64,000 nt of DNA, taken from positions 32,738,923 through 32,802,922 of the forward strand of contig NC_079223.1 of the NCBI RefSeq assembly GCF_029633865.1, read 5' to 3'. Within the stretch, counting starts at the first letter, position 1; each line of letters starts with the position of its first letter. A program made the position numbers and the translations under genes. This stretch comes from Lampris incognitus (taxonomy: Eukaryota > Chordata > Actinopteri > Lampriformes > Lampridae). A model generated the notes under the pieces. That model was not told where the DNA came from, made no database searches, and saw only the letters and a list, made by a program, of their open reading frames with translations. Positions 1-13,341 of the stretch are shown here, one piece after another.

Positions 1-219
1 ATTAATGACTTTAATGAGTTTGACCTTTGGGCTGAAGGGCAATGTGATAGTCAATGTGACGTCCATGATAAGAGTGTGTGTGTGTGTGTGTTTCGCACAG
101 GGCGATGTATTTGCATCTAGTGCAGTAGGTGGAGGGAAGATTCATGCTTGCTTACCGCCTGCTTTTCTAATCTCTCGCTTACAGCTTGCTGCTGCTGAAT
201 AGCCCTTGTGGTGAACAAG

Positions 220-1024
220 GAAGCAGCCCAGTGTGTAAGCCTTCACCCGTCAGTACATAGCCTCTCCTTCACCAAGACCTCCGCCAGGCCTCCTCGTGGT
301 CACACACAGTAACTGGGCACCTCACGACCTCAGACTAACTTAGTCGGGGATCTCGGAGCTGCAGTGGTCCCCAGATGCTGTTTATGGCCAATCACTACCC
401 CGCTGCCTTGTGGGAAGTCTACTGAGACAAAGGCTAGAGGAGCTTATCCTGAGAGAAAAGCAATGTGTTTGGCGGCACACATTAGGCAGTTCTTCGACAG
501 CCTGGAGTTTTTGGCAGCCTCCTGCAGTCATGATGGGTGACTGATCGTCCTGGGTATAAACCCTTGCCACCAGGACCAACCTGTCATTGCAAAGATACTG
601 CTACTGAGGACTGCGCACCTCCTGTCGCACTCTAAAAACCTCCTTGCGTAGGTCTCCACCGCTGACCTTGGTGTACAATATTTGGCCTTACATCCGGTTG
701 AAGTCTGGTGGCACTGGAGTGTCGACAGCAGCAGGGTAGAATGGCCTGGGAGCTCCTAGCCAGAGCCCTGCACATGAGCGGCACGGGGTATATGGTCTCT
801 AGCAGTGGGGATTGAGTGGCAGCTGCTTTTGGCAGACCCCCATGTGACTGAGCAGCACTATTTAGGGACCACACTGCACCCCAATTGGGGAGGGGCCTAG
901 AAAAGGTGGCCTAAAAATTGTCCATTCAACCAACCACCTCCTTGATAGGTTACCGCACTTACCGGGAATTTGATCCTGCAGTAAAAACAAAAAAATGATT
1001 CCATTCAAATTGGAAACATGGAAT

Positions 1025-1064
<40 letters not shown>

Positions 1065-4000
1065 CGATCTTATATAGCGCTTTTCTAGTACTCAAAGTTG
1101 CTTTACAATAAATGGAGTGAATCAAGATGACAGATGAACATAACACAGACATACAGGGGTGGATGGGATGGGGAACTACGAAAGGGAGAAGCGGCAACCA
1201 CACACGACACCAGCAGTACTCTCCCTGATAATGATGGCAGCAGACCCCATCAAAGGACCGCGCTGATTGCTGAGGAACCAAGATGCTACAACGTGGACAT
1301 CGCTGCTCTCAGCAAAACCAGACTCCTGGGTGAAGGTTCCCTGAGAGAGGAAGGAGGTGGGTACAACTTTTTCTGGAGAGGCTCTCCCCCTGGCGGACAA
1401 CATCAGCATGGTGTTGGACTAGTAATCAAGAATAGCATTCTACCCAGCCTCACTGAAACACCTAATGGACTAAGTGAGAGGCTAGTGACCCTCCGTATCC
1501 CCCTAGCAAAGGCAGGCTATGCAACTATGTTAAATGCATATGTGCCAACACTACCATCTGACAATGGTGTGACAGACAGTTTCTGCCAGCAGCTAAATGA
1601 GGCCCTTCATCATATCCCAAAATAGGACAAGAACCTTCTTCTAAGAGACTTTAATGTTAGGGTAGGAAAGAACAAATGTACATGGAGTGGAGTATTGGTT
1701 GGGCATGGGGTTAGTTAGGTTAATGCAAATGGTCTGAAGCTACTAACACTCTGTGCATAGCATGACCTCACCATTAAAAACATACTCTTTCAACAGAAAA
1801 CCATATTCAAAACATCCTGGATGCAATCACGATCTAAACACTGGCACCAGATTGATTATATCATAACAATATGTATTGACACTAGTGATGTCTTGCTGAC
1901 CCAGGCCATGAGAGGTGCAGAATGCTGGACAGATCACCTCCTGATCATCACCAAACTCCACATCAAAGCGCGCCCCCCACAGCTTCTCAAGAAACCCATA
2001 AAAAAGCAATTGAACTCTGCTAAACTGAAGTCAGCCCCAGCACATAATGAGTTCTGTCGCTCTGTAGGCACGATGGCACTAGAGTTTGAGGCCATTCTGA
2101 ATTCTGACAATTCCATGGATCAGAAATGGACCTTCTTAACCTCACTGTTACATGAAGTTGCAGTCAACGCTATAGGCTACAGAGCCAGAAAATATCAAGA
2201 CTGGTTCGACGAAAACTCTGACACCATCACATCCCTGCTGGAAACCATGCATAGGGCAAACAAGGCTACTCTCAAATGACCTGCATCTGCCATCTTTCGG
2301 CAGCAGTGGCAAACAACACGTAAGGAGGTACAAACAACCTTGCGCATTCTGCAAAATACATGGTGGATGAACAAAGCTCACGAAATTCAATCATATGCTG
2401 ACAGAAATTATATGCACAACTTCTACAACTCTACAAAGACTATATATATGGCCCTAAGAACTGCTCTATCACACCCAAAAAAAACCAGCGGATGGACTGA
2501 CAACCCTGAAAGACCAAAAGCGGATCCTGGCAAAGTGGGCTGAACATTTTGAAGCCTTAATTAACCAGCACTCACCAACTGACCAATCCATGCCATCCCA
2601 AATCTTGACCACTCGCCAACTTTTCAAGAAGTACTTGCAGCCATCAACTCCCTCAAGTACAATAAGTCCCCAGGCAGTGATTGTATATCAGCAGAACTCC
2701 TAAAACAAGTAGGATACTTGTGCACCAGAATGATCTATCAGTACATCCTGCAGGTCTGGGACAAGGAGAGTGTCCCTCAACAACTGAAGGATGCTAAAAT
2801 TGTCACCCTGTACAAAAACAGGGGTGAATCGAGAGCTACTTTGAAAAATCCTGAGAAAGTTTAGCTGTCCGAGCACAATTGTGAACATTGTCACAGTTCC
2901 ATAATGGGATGATGGCACGGGTGGCCATAGGACAGGAATTGGCATCCTTTAATGTCTGCACTGGGGTGATGCACCGATACGATTCAACATTTACCTCCCT
3001 ATGTTTTACAAAGCTTTTTCATAAAGATTTGGAAGGCAGTAGTGGGATCAGAATAGACTTCAGGCTAGATGGAAACCTCATCAACGTTCGAAGGTTCCAG
3101 GCAACCACCAAGTTGTCAGCAGTGCAGGTCCTTGAGCTGCAGTACGCTGATGACTGCGCTCTTGTAGCTCACACACCAGAAGACCTATAAACCATCCTTG
3201 CCACAGTTTTGAATGCCTACAGTAGGCTGGGTCTATCAGCCAACACCACCAAGGCTGAGGTGGTATGCCATTAGAGGTCCAGCCTCCCACCCACTATGCC
3301 TGTCTTCACTATAGAACACCAACCACTCTCAGTAGTTCCATCTTTCAAATACCTGGGCAGCATCCTGTCTGAGAGCTGCAACACTGATCATGAAATTCAC
3401 AATAGAATCAAATGAGCCTCTGTAGCCTTCAGCAAACTCCGACGTCAGGTCTTCCAAAACAAACACCTCCACCTGCACACCAAAATTGCCATTTACAAAG
3501 CCGTCTACATCACAAGTCTCCTATACAGCTGAAAAGCTTGGGTCACATACAGCTGCCACCTAAGGTTGCTGGAGTGGTTCCAAATAAGGTGTCTGCAGTG
3601 AATCATGGGTATCACGTGGGGTGACCGTGTTTCCCATGCAGAGATTCTTGCAAGGACAAACTGCAAGAGCATAGAAGCCATGGTCACTGAACACCAACTG
3701 CGCTGGCTTGGGCATGCCATCAGGATGCCTCAAGAACGCCTGCCACGTCAAGTCCTGTATGGACAGCTTCATCTGGGTCACCGGGCCGCAGGTGGTCAGA
3801 GGAAGCAATACAAAGACCAGCTGAAAACATTGCTGAAGAAATGTTGTATCGACACCTTCAGACTGGAGCAGGCTGCCATCAACCACTCCAACTGGCAGGA
3901 GATAAACAGCTGGAAATGGAGAGGAATGTGAAAAAACAACAGAAAAGACTAAGGAGACACACAACCATGCCTGCCCCCACTAACTCAGACTTCATATGCC

Positions 4001-4159
4001 CAACGTGCAATAAAACTTGTGGCTCAGGAATTGGACTGTACAGTCATCAAAGAACACACCATTAACAAGGAGGGATGTCATCATTGAACTTGATAGACTA
4101 CGAGCAAGCAAGCGTGTGTGTATGTGTGTGTATGTGTGTGTGTGTGTGCGCGCGCGCAT

Positions 4160-4195
<36 letters not shown>

Positions 4196-4299
4196 GGAGG
4201 TTAATGATATTTTCTGAATTTGGTTTATCATTGTGTATCACTCAGCCCTGTGATGGCCTGACGGCCTGTCCAGGGTATCTCCCCTCCTGCCGCCCAATG
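220..4299 (+). mobile_element. LINE A, copy A1: decayed non-LTR retrotransposon
   Basis: The plus strand encodes pieces of an apurinic-type endonuclease (DIAALSKTRL, GVGLVIKNSILPSL, about 1280-1830), reverse transcriptase with LELQYADDCALVAHTPEDL near 3130, and a C-terminal C2H2 knuckle (CPTCNKTCGS...YSHQRTHH) near 4000-4060. Several in-frame stops and frameshifts make it inactive. Roughly 250 bp around RT near 2830 is missing compared with copy A2, with a GTGA-type microhomology at the joint. The 3' UTR carries a TG/CG/TA/CA microsatellite and then a SINE-like tail that continues at 6117 beyond a hAT insertion. It looks RTE-like, but the clade is not certain. Confidence 0.85.
1022..1222 (-). 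mobile_element. 3' fragment of another LINE inserted in A1
   Basis: A2 lacks these about 200 bp, so they were inserted into A1 between the 5' UTR and the endonuclease. On the minus strand the insert ends in ...AGCGCTATATAAGA followed by (ATT)n, the 3' end typical of fish L2/Rex-type LINEs. Confidence 0.6.
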
Positions 4300-6108
4300 C
4301 CAGGTCTTTGTGATAAAACCAGCCCAATGGCCAATCAAAACTAGCCCAAAACCAGCCAAATGTCAACTAAAACTAGCCCAAAACTAGCCCAATGGCAACT
4401 AAAAGTAGTCCAAAAACAGCCCAATACCATAACTCTAAATACGGCCCTGCCAAACAATATACACTGCTTTTTAAAGTCCAACAGCATTACTACCATTGCC
4501 AAATATATTGCAAAGCTGTAAATTAGTAGAGTAAAATCAAAAACGTACACACTATGCCCCATGTCCGGCAAATACATTTAAATACATCTGTTTCTTGACA
4601 AGTTTTAGAGACTGCTTTGTATTATCAGATATATTATAAATAACTGGAAATGTTAGACCAATTCATTGATGCACAACTAACATGTTGCTGCTTTGTCTGT
4701 CGCTTGCTCTCTCTTTATCTGTCTTTCAGTCTGTCTTTTATCCTATTGCGCAGTTTGGGCTTGATCAAATGCATCTCGGAGAAGGTGCGTCCCACAGCTA
4801 CGTTGCTGAAAGGCAATGCCAGCAGCGAGAGGGCAAAAGATCCGAGTTCTGCAAAGTCCTGGTTACCAGCAGCACCCCTATGGTTTTTCACTTCAATCCA
4901 GAACTGTTCGATTTTGCAGTCTTCTGTATTCTCCCACTGAAGCGTGTCCAGCACTCTCCACTGTTGATCGATCTTGCCGAGGTCTCCGTTGTACAGTCGT
5001 AGAAAATGACAGCGATGCTACCTGTGGTTTTCTCTGACCACTGAGCACCATGGACGGACTCAAGGCCCCGAGAGACTGAAGTTGCTGCATGTCGGGAGGC
5101 AGTCGTTGTTTCATTTGTTTCGCAAATTCCTGCAGCGCTGTTTGATGCCCTCTGCTGCTGGTGCGGGAAGGTTCGCGTTCTCCGATTCCAGCTGGAACTG
5201 AATGGCAATAATCAACCGCGGAGAGCGGCAGCTGGTTGGTTTCGATGGCCCCGTGAACCAACAGTTCTTCATCTATATCCTTAATGAGCTCCTGCTGCAT
5301 GTCTGGGCCGATTACATGTTTAATGAGTGCAGAGCATTTTGTCCTATGCAGTTTGATATCCTTCCGTGCAATTTCACTAACAAGCTCTCCCAAATGGTCC
5401 AGGGTCAAAATGCTCGAATGGCAAGCAATGTGCGCTGCCATTTTTAGCTCGGCTATCTTGACCGACCGGTCAATTTTCACCACACGTAGGCCACTGTCAA
5501 ACAAACTCCGCATCCGAGAGCTAGAGTATGGAGCAGCATTTCCAATGTGGTTCTCCGTTTTGCTGTGGGTTTGGAGATCACCATGATGCGCTCGAATCTC
5601 GGTTCTGCAGTACCGACAGAAAGCTGCGGTTTCATTCCCGGCCACACGTTCTAGCCAATCCTTCCGGCCGTTCTCACTTTCCCACTCCTTATTATATCTC
5701 TTTCCATATTTTGCCCACTTACCGGATGTCATCTCTTTCTTCCCGGATTGCTAGCTAGGTAGCGTAGCTTCCGTTAGCTCAACAAGTCATTGCCACAGCG
5801 GGAGTCCGGCAGGCGTGCAGGCTCACTCTATGTGCCAACCAGTGAGGGGCGTGTCCCATGGCCATGTGCGTAAGTGCTGATCTGGAGTCAGTTTGGCTTT
5901 GTTTCTCACTAATGGTTAAGATTGGGGTTTGAGTACGATCGTATTGGTGCTACAGTTGTGTAAATTGCTGGATTTGAAATGTGTTTAAATTAAAATATAG
6001 CACACTTTTAAAGTATTTTACTTAAATATACAATTAATGTAATTTGCATGCAAAACCTCAACCCGCGGACAAAAAAACAAAACAACCTGCGGCAACATCT
6101 TGAAAGTA
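4300..6108 (-). mobile_element. hAT-type DNA transposon remnant inside the LINE A1 tail
   Basis: The LINE/SINE-type tail stops at about 4299 and resumes at about 6117, so the intervening 1.8 kb is an insertion. It holds a broken hAT transposase (4715-5732). The left end has repeated AACTAGCCCAA-like motifs. A near-duplicate target, GCCCAATG/GCCCAATA, flanks it (4292-4299, 6109-6116). The exact termini are uncertain. Confidence 0.6.
4715..5732 (-). pseudogene. hAT transposase pseudogene (internally deleted)
   Basis: The start ATG at 5730-5732 opens MTSGKWAKYGKRYNKEWE with a CRYC...H zinc-finger-like segment and LKMAAHIACHSSI, as in hAT N-terminal regions. A stretch resembling the C-terminal third follows (FAKQMKQRLPPDMQQL), then a frameshift into ENTEDCKIEQFWIEV and SFALSLLALPFSNVAV, the hAT dimerisation domain. 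The RNase-H-like catalytic core is absent. It cannot encode an active transposase. Confidence 0.75.
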
Positions 6109-6208
6109 GCCCAATATTCCAACACTGGAATAGGCTCCAGCATCCCCACGACCCCGAGAGCAGGATAAGCGGTTCAGATAATGGATGGATGGATGGATGG
6201 ATGGATTG
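6109..6208 (+). mobile_element. Continuation of the LINE A1 3' tail
   Basis: GAATAGGCTCCAGCATCCCC..., GAGAGCAGGATAAGCGG, then (ATGG)n. This is the downstream half of the tail whose upstream half (GTGATGGCCTG...) lies at about 4250-4299. Confidence 0.65.
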
Positions 6209-6335
6209 TGTATCACTACTACTACTTTCGGCTGCTCCCATTAGGGGTCGCCACAGCGGATCATCCGTTTCCATTTCTTCCTTTCCTCTGCATCTTCCTC
6301 TGTTACACCAGCCACCGTATTATTATTATTATTGG
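6209..6335 (-). mobile_element. LINE B 3'-end fragment (B3)
   Basis: Contains the LINE B 3' terminus (minus strand GGCGACCCCTAATGGGAGC then (TAG)n) and about 80 bp of its C-terminal coding region; truncated. Confidence 0.6.
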
Positions 6336-6440
6336 GTTATTGTGTATCACTGTTAGACTAAATATAAGACATTACAATCAACTGTAGAACTCAAAAATAA
6401 GACACGTTGTAAAAGAATGAAGATGTGCACACAAGTTGGA

Positions 6441-6695
6441 AAAGTCCATCCTTCCATCCATTATCTGAACCGCTTATCCTGCTCTCAGGGTCGCGAGGAT
6501 GCTGGAGCCTATCAGCATCATAGGGCAGCAGGTGGGGAGACACCCTGGACAGGCCGCCAGGCCATCACAGGGCCGACACACACGCGCGCGCGCGCGCGCA
6601 CACACACACACATTCTTACCTGGGGATAATTTAGCATGGCCGAGTCACCTGACCTACATGTCTTTGGACTGTGGGAGGAAACCCACGCAGACTGT
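6441..6695 (-). mobile_element. SINE-1 copy lacking its tRNA head
   Basis: Minus orientation: the (ATGG)n tail sits at 6441, then the CAGGATAAGCGG tail box, internal (GT)n/(GC)n at 6581-6612 and the AAGACATGTAGGTCAGGTGA box. It breaks off before the tRNA-like promoter. Confidence 0.7.
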
Positions 6696-7038
6696 TTTAT
6701 AAATTTAATTTCACATGATGCTGTGAACGAAGTGTAAAGTGAGCAATGGTGGTTTGATGACACAAACGTTTGTCCTGTCACTTATGACAGTTTGGTAGTT
6801 TTGCACTAGGTACCACCATCATGTTCATTTTTATTTATTTACATTTTCCCTTTTTTTTCCCTCTGGAGGTTGTCTCAACATATTTTCAAGTGTACAGATC
6901 CTCTTTTACAAAATGGATTTGGATGACTCATGTTTATAGGGATTGTACAATTATATCCACCCCTACACGCACGCACACATACAGCCATACACAGACACAG
7001 ACACAGACGTACATACACACATACACACACAAACATGC

Positions 7039-7844
<806 letters not shown>

Positions 7845-8299
7845 CTGAGAGAGGGAGAGACGGAGAGCGAGGGGGCGGGAGGGAGAGAGAAAGACAGAGG
7901 GAGGGAGAGAGACAGCGGGAGAGCGAGGGGGAGGGCGAGAGAGAGAGACGGAGGAGAGCAAGAGAGACAGAGAGAGAGAGCGAGAGGGGGAGGGGGGGGG
8001 AGAGAGAGGGAGAGAGAGGGCGGAGGGAGCTGCTGGGTTCGGAACAGCAGAACTCTGCGTAACGGCGTTCTGTGTATTTCTCGTGGTTTTTTAAATAGTG
8101 TGAAAGGTGGAACAACCGGTCGGAACCTGATCTTCAGGACCATCTTTTTGGGGATTTCGCCTACTTTCGAGGTTTTCAGCGGCGTTTCAAATCTGGGCGA
8201 CCTGAGGAGTCCAGTTGTGTCTCTGGAGCCACATGACGTCACGTTTTCTTGTGCAGCTCGTCGCTTTGTGAGACTTTTCTGTTTTGAGTTTGTTTCTCT

Positions 8300-8339
<40 letters not shown>

Positions 8340-8343
8340 CCGG
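7845..8343 (+). promoter_or_regulatory. C3orf70: Probable promoter / 5' UTR of C3orf70
   Basis: From about 7845 to 8030 the plus strand is almost pure purine (GAGAG/GGGAG motifs). From about 8030 to 8480 the sequence turns CpG-rich around exon 1, as at many vertebrate CpG-island promoters. The (GT)n repeat at 8302-8338 lies in the leader just before the start codon. No TATA box or transcription start can be fixed by eye, so the extent is inferred. Confidence 0.45.
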
Positions 8344-8521
8344 ATGGCCTCCTCAGCAGGAAGTAGGAGTGGAAAGTTGGAGGAGGCGCAGGCGTCGGCA
8401 CGGAGCTGCGCGAGGCGGCCGGACTTTCTGCCCTGCGACGGCGGACAGTCCGCGTGCACGACGCACAGTCACGGGAAGTGTTTCAAGCTGCACTGGTGTT
8501 GTCATCTGGACTGGTGTCACT
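8344..8521 (+). CDS. C3orf70: C3orf70 coding exon 1
   Basis: 178 bp encoding 59 codons plus one base. It starts at ATG in the context CCGGATGG and ends CACT before the donor GTAAGTATG at 8522. The leftover T joins GT of exon 2 to make the Cys codon of CHCKY. It carries the whole Cys/His-rich conserved segment. A (GT)n tract ends only about 6 bp upstream of the ATG. Confidence 0.92.
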
Positions 8522-11500
8522 GTAAGTATGAACTATAGAATAGAGACATCTGGACTGGTGTCATTATAATAATAATAAACTCTATTTATGCAACACTTTT
8601 CTCAACGATGTTACAAAGTTACAAAGTGCTTTAAAAAGAAATAAAACCAGACAACGCAAAAATGAGAATAAGATCAAAGGACATGAGCACAGAGGAGGCA
8701 ATAAGACAATGAATGAATAGGACCAAATAAATAGGAATAAAAATAAAGGCAGTTCTTCTTCATCTTCTTTTTTCAGCTGCTCCCGTTAGGGGTCGCCACA
8801 GTGGATCATCCTTTTCCATCTCTTCGTGTCCTCTGCATCTTCTTCTGTTAGGCCAGCCACCTGCATGTCCTCCCTCACCACATCCATAAACCTCCCCTTT
8901 GGCCTTCCTCTTTTCCTCTTGCCTGGCAGCTCCATGTTCAGCATCCTTCTCCCAATATACCCAATCTGAGCTGTCCCTCTAATATACTCACTCCTAATCC
9001 TGTCCATCTTCGTCACTCTCGCCAAAAATTTTAGCATCTTCAGCTCTGCCACCTCCAGCTTCACCTCCTATCTTTTCATCGGTGCCACTGTCTCCAAACC
9101 ATACAAAATAGCTGGTCTCACAACCATCTTGTAAACCTTCCCTTTAACTCATCCTGGTACCCTTCTGTCTCAAATCACTCCTGATACTCTTCTCCAACCA
9201 CTCCACCCTGCCTGCACTCTCTTCTTTACCTCTCTTCTGCACTCCCCGTTACTCTGGACAGTTGACCCCAAGTATTTAAACTCGTCCACTGTCACCACCT
9301 CTACTCCTTGCATCCTTACCATTCCGCTGTCTTCCCTCTCATTCATGTATAGGTATTCTGTCTTGCTCCTACTGACTTTCATTCCTCTTCTCTCCAGTGC
9401 ATACCTCCACCTCTCCAAGCTCACCTCAACCAGCACCCTACTCTTGCTACAGATCACAATGTCATTCGCAAACATCATAGTCCATGGAGACTCCTGCGTG
9501 ATCTCGTCTGTCAACCTGTCCATCACCATTGCAAACAAGAAAGGGCTCAAAGCCGATCCTTGATGTAATCCCACCTCCACCTTGAACCCATCTGTCATTC
9601 CAACCACACATCTCACCACTGTCACACTGCCCTCATATATGTCCTGCACCACTCTTACATACTTCTCTGCCACCCCCAACTTCCTCATACAATACCACAC
9701 CTCCTCTCTTGGCACCTTTTCATATGCTTTCTCTAAATCCACAGACACAATATAACTCCCTCTGGCCTTCTCTATACTTCTCCATCAATATTCTCAAAGC
9801 AAACATCGCATCTGTGGTGCTCTTTTGTGAAATGAAACCATACTGCTGCTCGCTAATCATCACCTCTCCTCGTAACCTAGCTACCACTACTCTTTCCCAT
9901 ATCTTCATGCTGTGGCTGAACATTATACCTCTGTAGTTGCTACAGCTCTGCACACCACCCTTATTCTTGAAAATCGGTACCAGTATGCTTCTTCTCCATT
10001 CCTCAGGCATCCTCTCACTTTCCAAGATTGTGTTAAACAATCTAGTTAAAAACTCCACTGCCATCTCTTCTAAACATCTCCATGCCTCCACAGGTATGTC
10101 ATCAGGACCAACTGCCTTTCCACTCTTCATTCTCTTCATAGCTGCCCTCACTTCCTCCTAGCTTATTCACCACACTTCCTGATTCACTATCCCTACATCA
10201 TCCAACCTTCTCTCGCTCTCATTTTCTTCATTTGTCAGCTCCTAAAATTACTCCTTCCACCTCAACACACTCTCCTCACTTGTCAGCACATTTCCGTCTC
10301 TATCCTTCATCGTCCTAACCTGCTGCACAGCCTTCCCAGCTCAGTCCCTCTGTCTAGCCAATCGGTACAAGTCCTTTTCGCCTTCCTTAATGTCCAACCT
10401 CTCATAAAACTTGCCATACACTTTTTTCTTTACCTTTGCTGCCTCTCTTCACTTTACGCCACAACTCCTTATACTCTTGTCTACTTTCTACATTTCTCTG
10501 ACTATCCCACTTCTTCTTTGTCAACCTCTTCCTCTGTATACTTTTCTGTACTTCCTCATTCTACCACCAAGTCTCCTTGTCTTCCTTCCTCTGTCCTGAT
10601 GACACACCAAGTACCTTCCTAGCTGTCTCCCTCACTTTTTCTGCAGTAGTTGCCCAGACATCCGGCAACTCTTCACTACCACCCAGTGCCTGTCTTAACT
10701 CCTCCCTGAACTCCACACAACAGTCTTCCTTCTTCAATTTCCACCATTTGATCCTTGGCTATCCCTTCACTCTCTTCCTCTTCTTGGTCTCCAAAGTCAT
10801 CATACAGACCACCATCCAATACTGCCTAGCTATGTTCTCCCGTCACCACCTTGCAGTCTCCAATCCCTTTCAGATCGTGTCTCCTACATAAGACATAGTC
10901 CACCTGTGTTCACTTTTCTCCACTCTTATACATCACCATGTGTTCCTCCCTCTTCTTGAAATATGTGTTCAACACAGCCATTTCCATCCTTTTCGCAAAA
11001 TCCACCATCTGTCCTTCCACATTCCTCTCCTTGACACCATACCTGCCCATCACCTCCTCATAACCTCTGTTCTCTCCTCCAACATGTCCATTGAAGTCCG
11101 CTCCAATCACCACTCTCTCCTCCTTGGGTACCCTCTCCACCACTTCATCCAACTCACTCCAGAATTCTTCTTTCTCTTCCATCTCACACCCAACTTGTGG
11201 GGCATATGTACTGATAACATTCATCATCACACCTTCTATTTTCAGCTTCATACTCATCACTCTGTCCGACACTCCCTTCATCTCCAACACACTCTTGACA
11301 TACTCTTCCTTCAGAATTACCCCTACCCCATTTCTCCTCCCATCGACACCATGGTAGAACAGTTTGAATACCTGCGATGCTCCTGGCCTTACTCCCCTTC
11401 CACCTGGTCTCGTGCACACACAGTATGCCTACCTTCCCTCTCTCCATCATATCAACCAGCTCTCTCCCTTTACCTGTCATAGTGCCAACATTCAAAGTTC

Positions 11501-12803
11501 TGACTCTCACCTGTACACTCCTATCCTTCCTCTTCTCCCACTGCCTCTGGACATGCCTTCCTCCTCTCCTTCTCCTTCATCCAACAGTAGCATAGTTTCC
11601 ACCGGCACCCTGCTGGCCAACAGTACCGGTGGCGGTCATTGCTAACCCACGCCTTGACCGATCCGGTATGGGAATCGGATTTATGGTCCACATATTTGAT
11701 TTGGCAAAGGGCCGATGCCCTTCCTGACAGTGGCACCCCCAGAAATCTTTCATAGGGGTGGCCAAATGGGGCCACTGAAAATCTTGGGGTGGCACACCAA
11801 AACCAAAAGCCATGACGGAATTTCGGGAATTCTATGATGCTGTTGTAGTATACTGTGTAGGCTAGTTGAAAACTGTCAATATGAGAGTTAAGAAAAATAT
11901 ACATTATTGATTTAAATGAACAGCACCTAATATAAAATATCAGATAGAAGCATATTATGCATAAACAGAATCATATTCTGCATATGCGACTCATGGCTGG
12001 GGGGGCCAGCGGGGGGGCCAGGGATAGTATCAGGGTGGCCGTGGCCACCCCTGGCCACCCCTTGGGGGTGCCATTGCTTCCTGATGCAACCCTCCCCATT
12101 TGTCTGGGCTTGGGACTGGCACTAAGAATGCACTAGCTTGTGCATCCTCAGTGGCTGGGTTAATGGGAAGGACAACATACCTGAATATTAAAATCACCAA
12201 GAATAACCACCCTGTCATATTTAATTAATTATGAAATATAGATAGAATAGAATCTTCTGGACTGGTGTCACTGTAGTATGAAACATAGAATAGAATAGAG
12301 ACATCTGGACTGATGTCACTGTAAGTATGAGACTTTGATAGAATAGAACAGGATAGTCTTGTTCATTTCAGTGGGTAGAACATATATGTTTAGGATGGTA
12401 CGGATACTATCTGAAGTTAGTGGTTTGAATCCCTGTGGGCTGCTCATACTGTAAAGTGAAGCAGTCGTTTCAATGTGAAGTCACAGCAGAGAAGTGAAAT
12501 GTAGTTGTTTCATTAAGAATATAGCCTGGTTTAGAAGCATAGAGAACAGTTTTTACCACACAGAGATTCAAAGGGTGGATGAACATATTAACATCTAAGG
12601 CTTCTTTCTGGATTTCATCTTCGTGCTATCTTTGTAAATGTCAGTGTCTGTAAAGATAGAGAGAAATAAATGTACAGATAAAAATACAGGTAGACATTTC
12701 TTGGTCATTTATGATATGATAATATACAGGGAATATGACTTGGTACATTGCTCTCTGTAACACATTACACATTTACACAGCAAGATAAGGGAATTAATAA
12801 GAT

Positions 12804-12897
<94 letters not shown>

Positions 12898-13282
12898 CGG
12901 ACCACTGTAGCGTCATGCTAGCTTTGTCTGAACCATAACGTGTTTTACACTGAAGGAGGATTGTGGATTCATCCTCCATTAATCACATTGAAGTGTAGAT
13001 GACAAGCTGGAGCTGTGTCCAGTATGAAGAAAAGGATAGGTAACTCAAAATAAACCCTACCTATGGACTACATGAGAGATAGATTTAAAAAATTCTGATC
13101 CATTCCCTTAACTTCAGATAATTTGTCTTGAACTGAGTCAAGCTTATTCTTGTTCCTCCTGATGAGAGTTAACCAGAACCGGATTTCAGAAGTCAATGAA
13201 TCAAAATGAATAGCTGTTGAATTTCTCTAAGATAATGAAGATTATCATGAGCTGGATGTTTTCATGACTACATAAATTCCTG

Positions 13283-13341
<59 letters not shown>

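Noticed and set aside
4893-5732. Possible domesticated hAT-derived host gene
   Set aside because: A frameshift, loss of the catalytic core and position inside a dead LINE tail favour a plain transposon relic.
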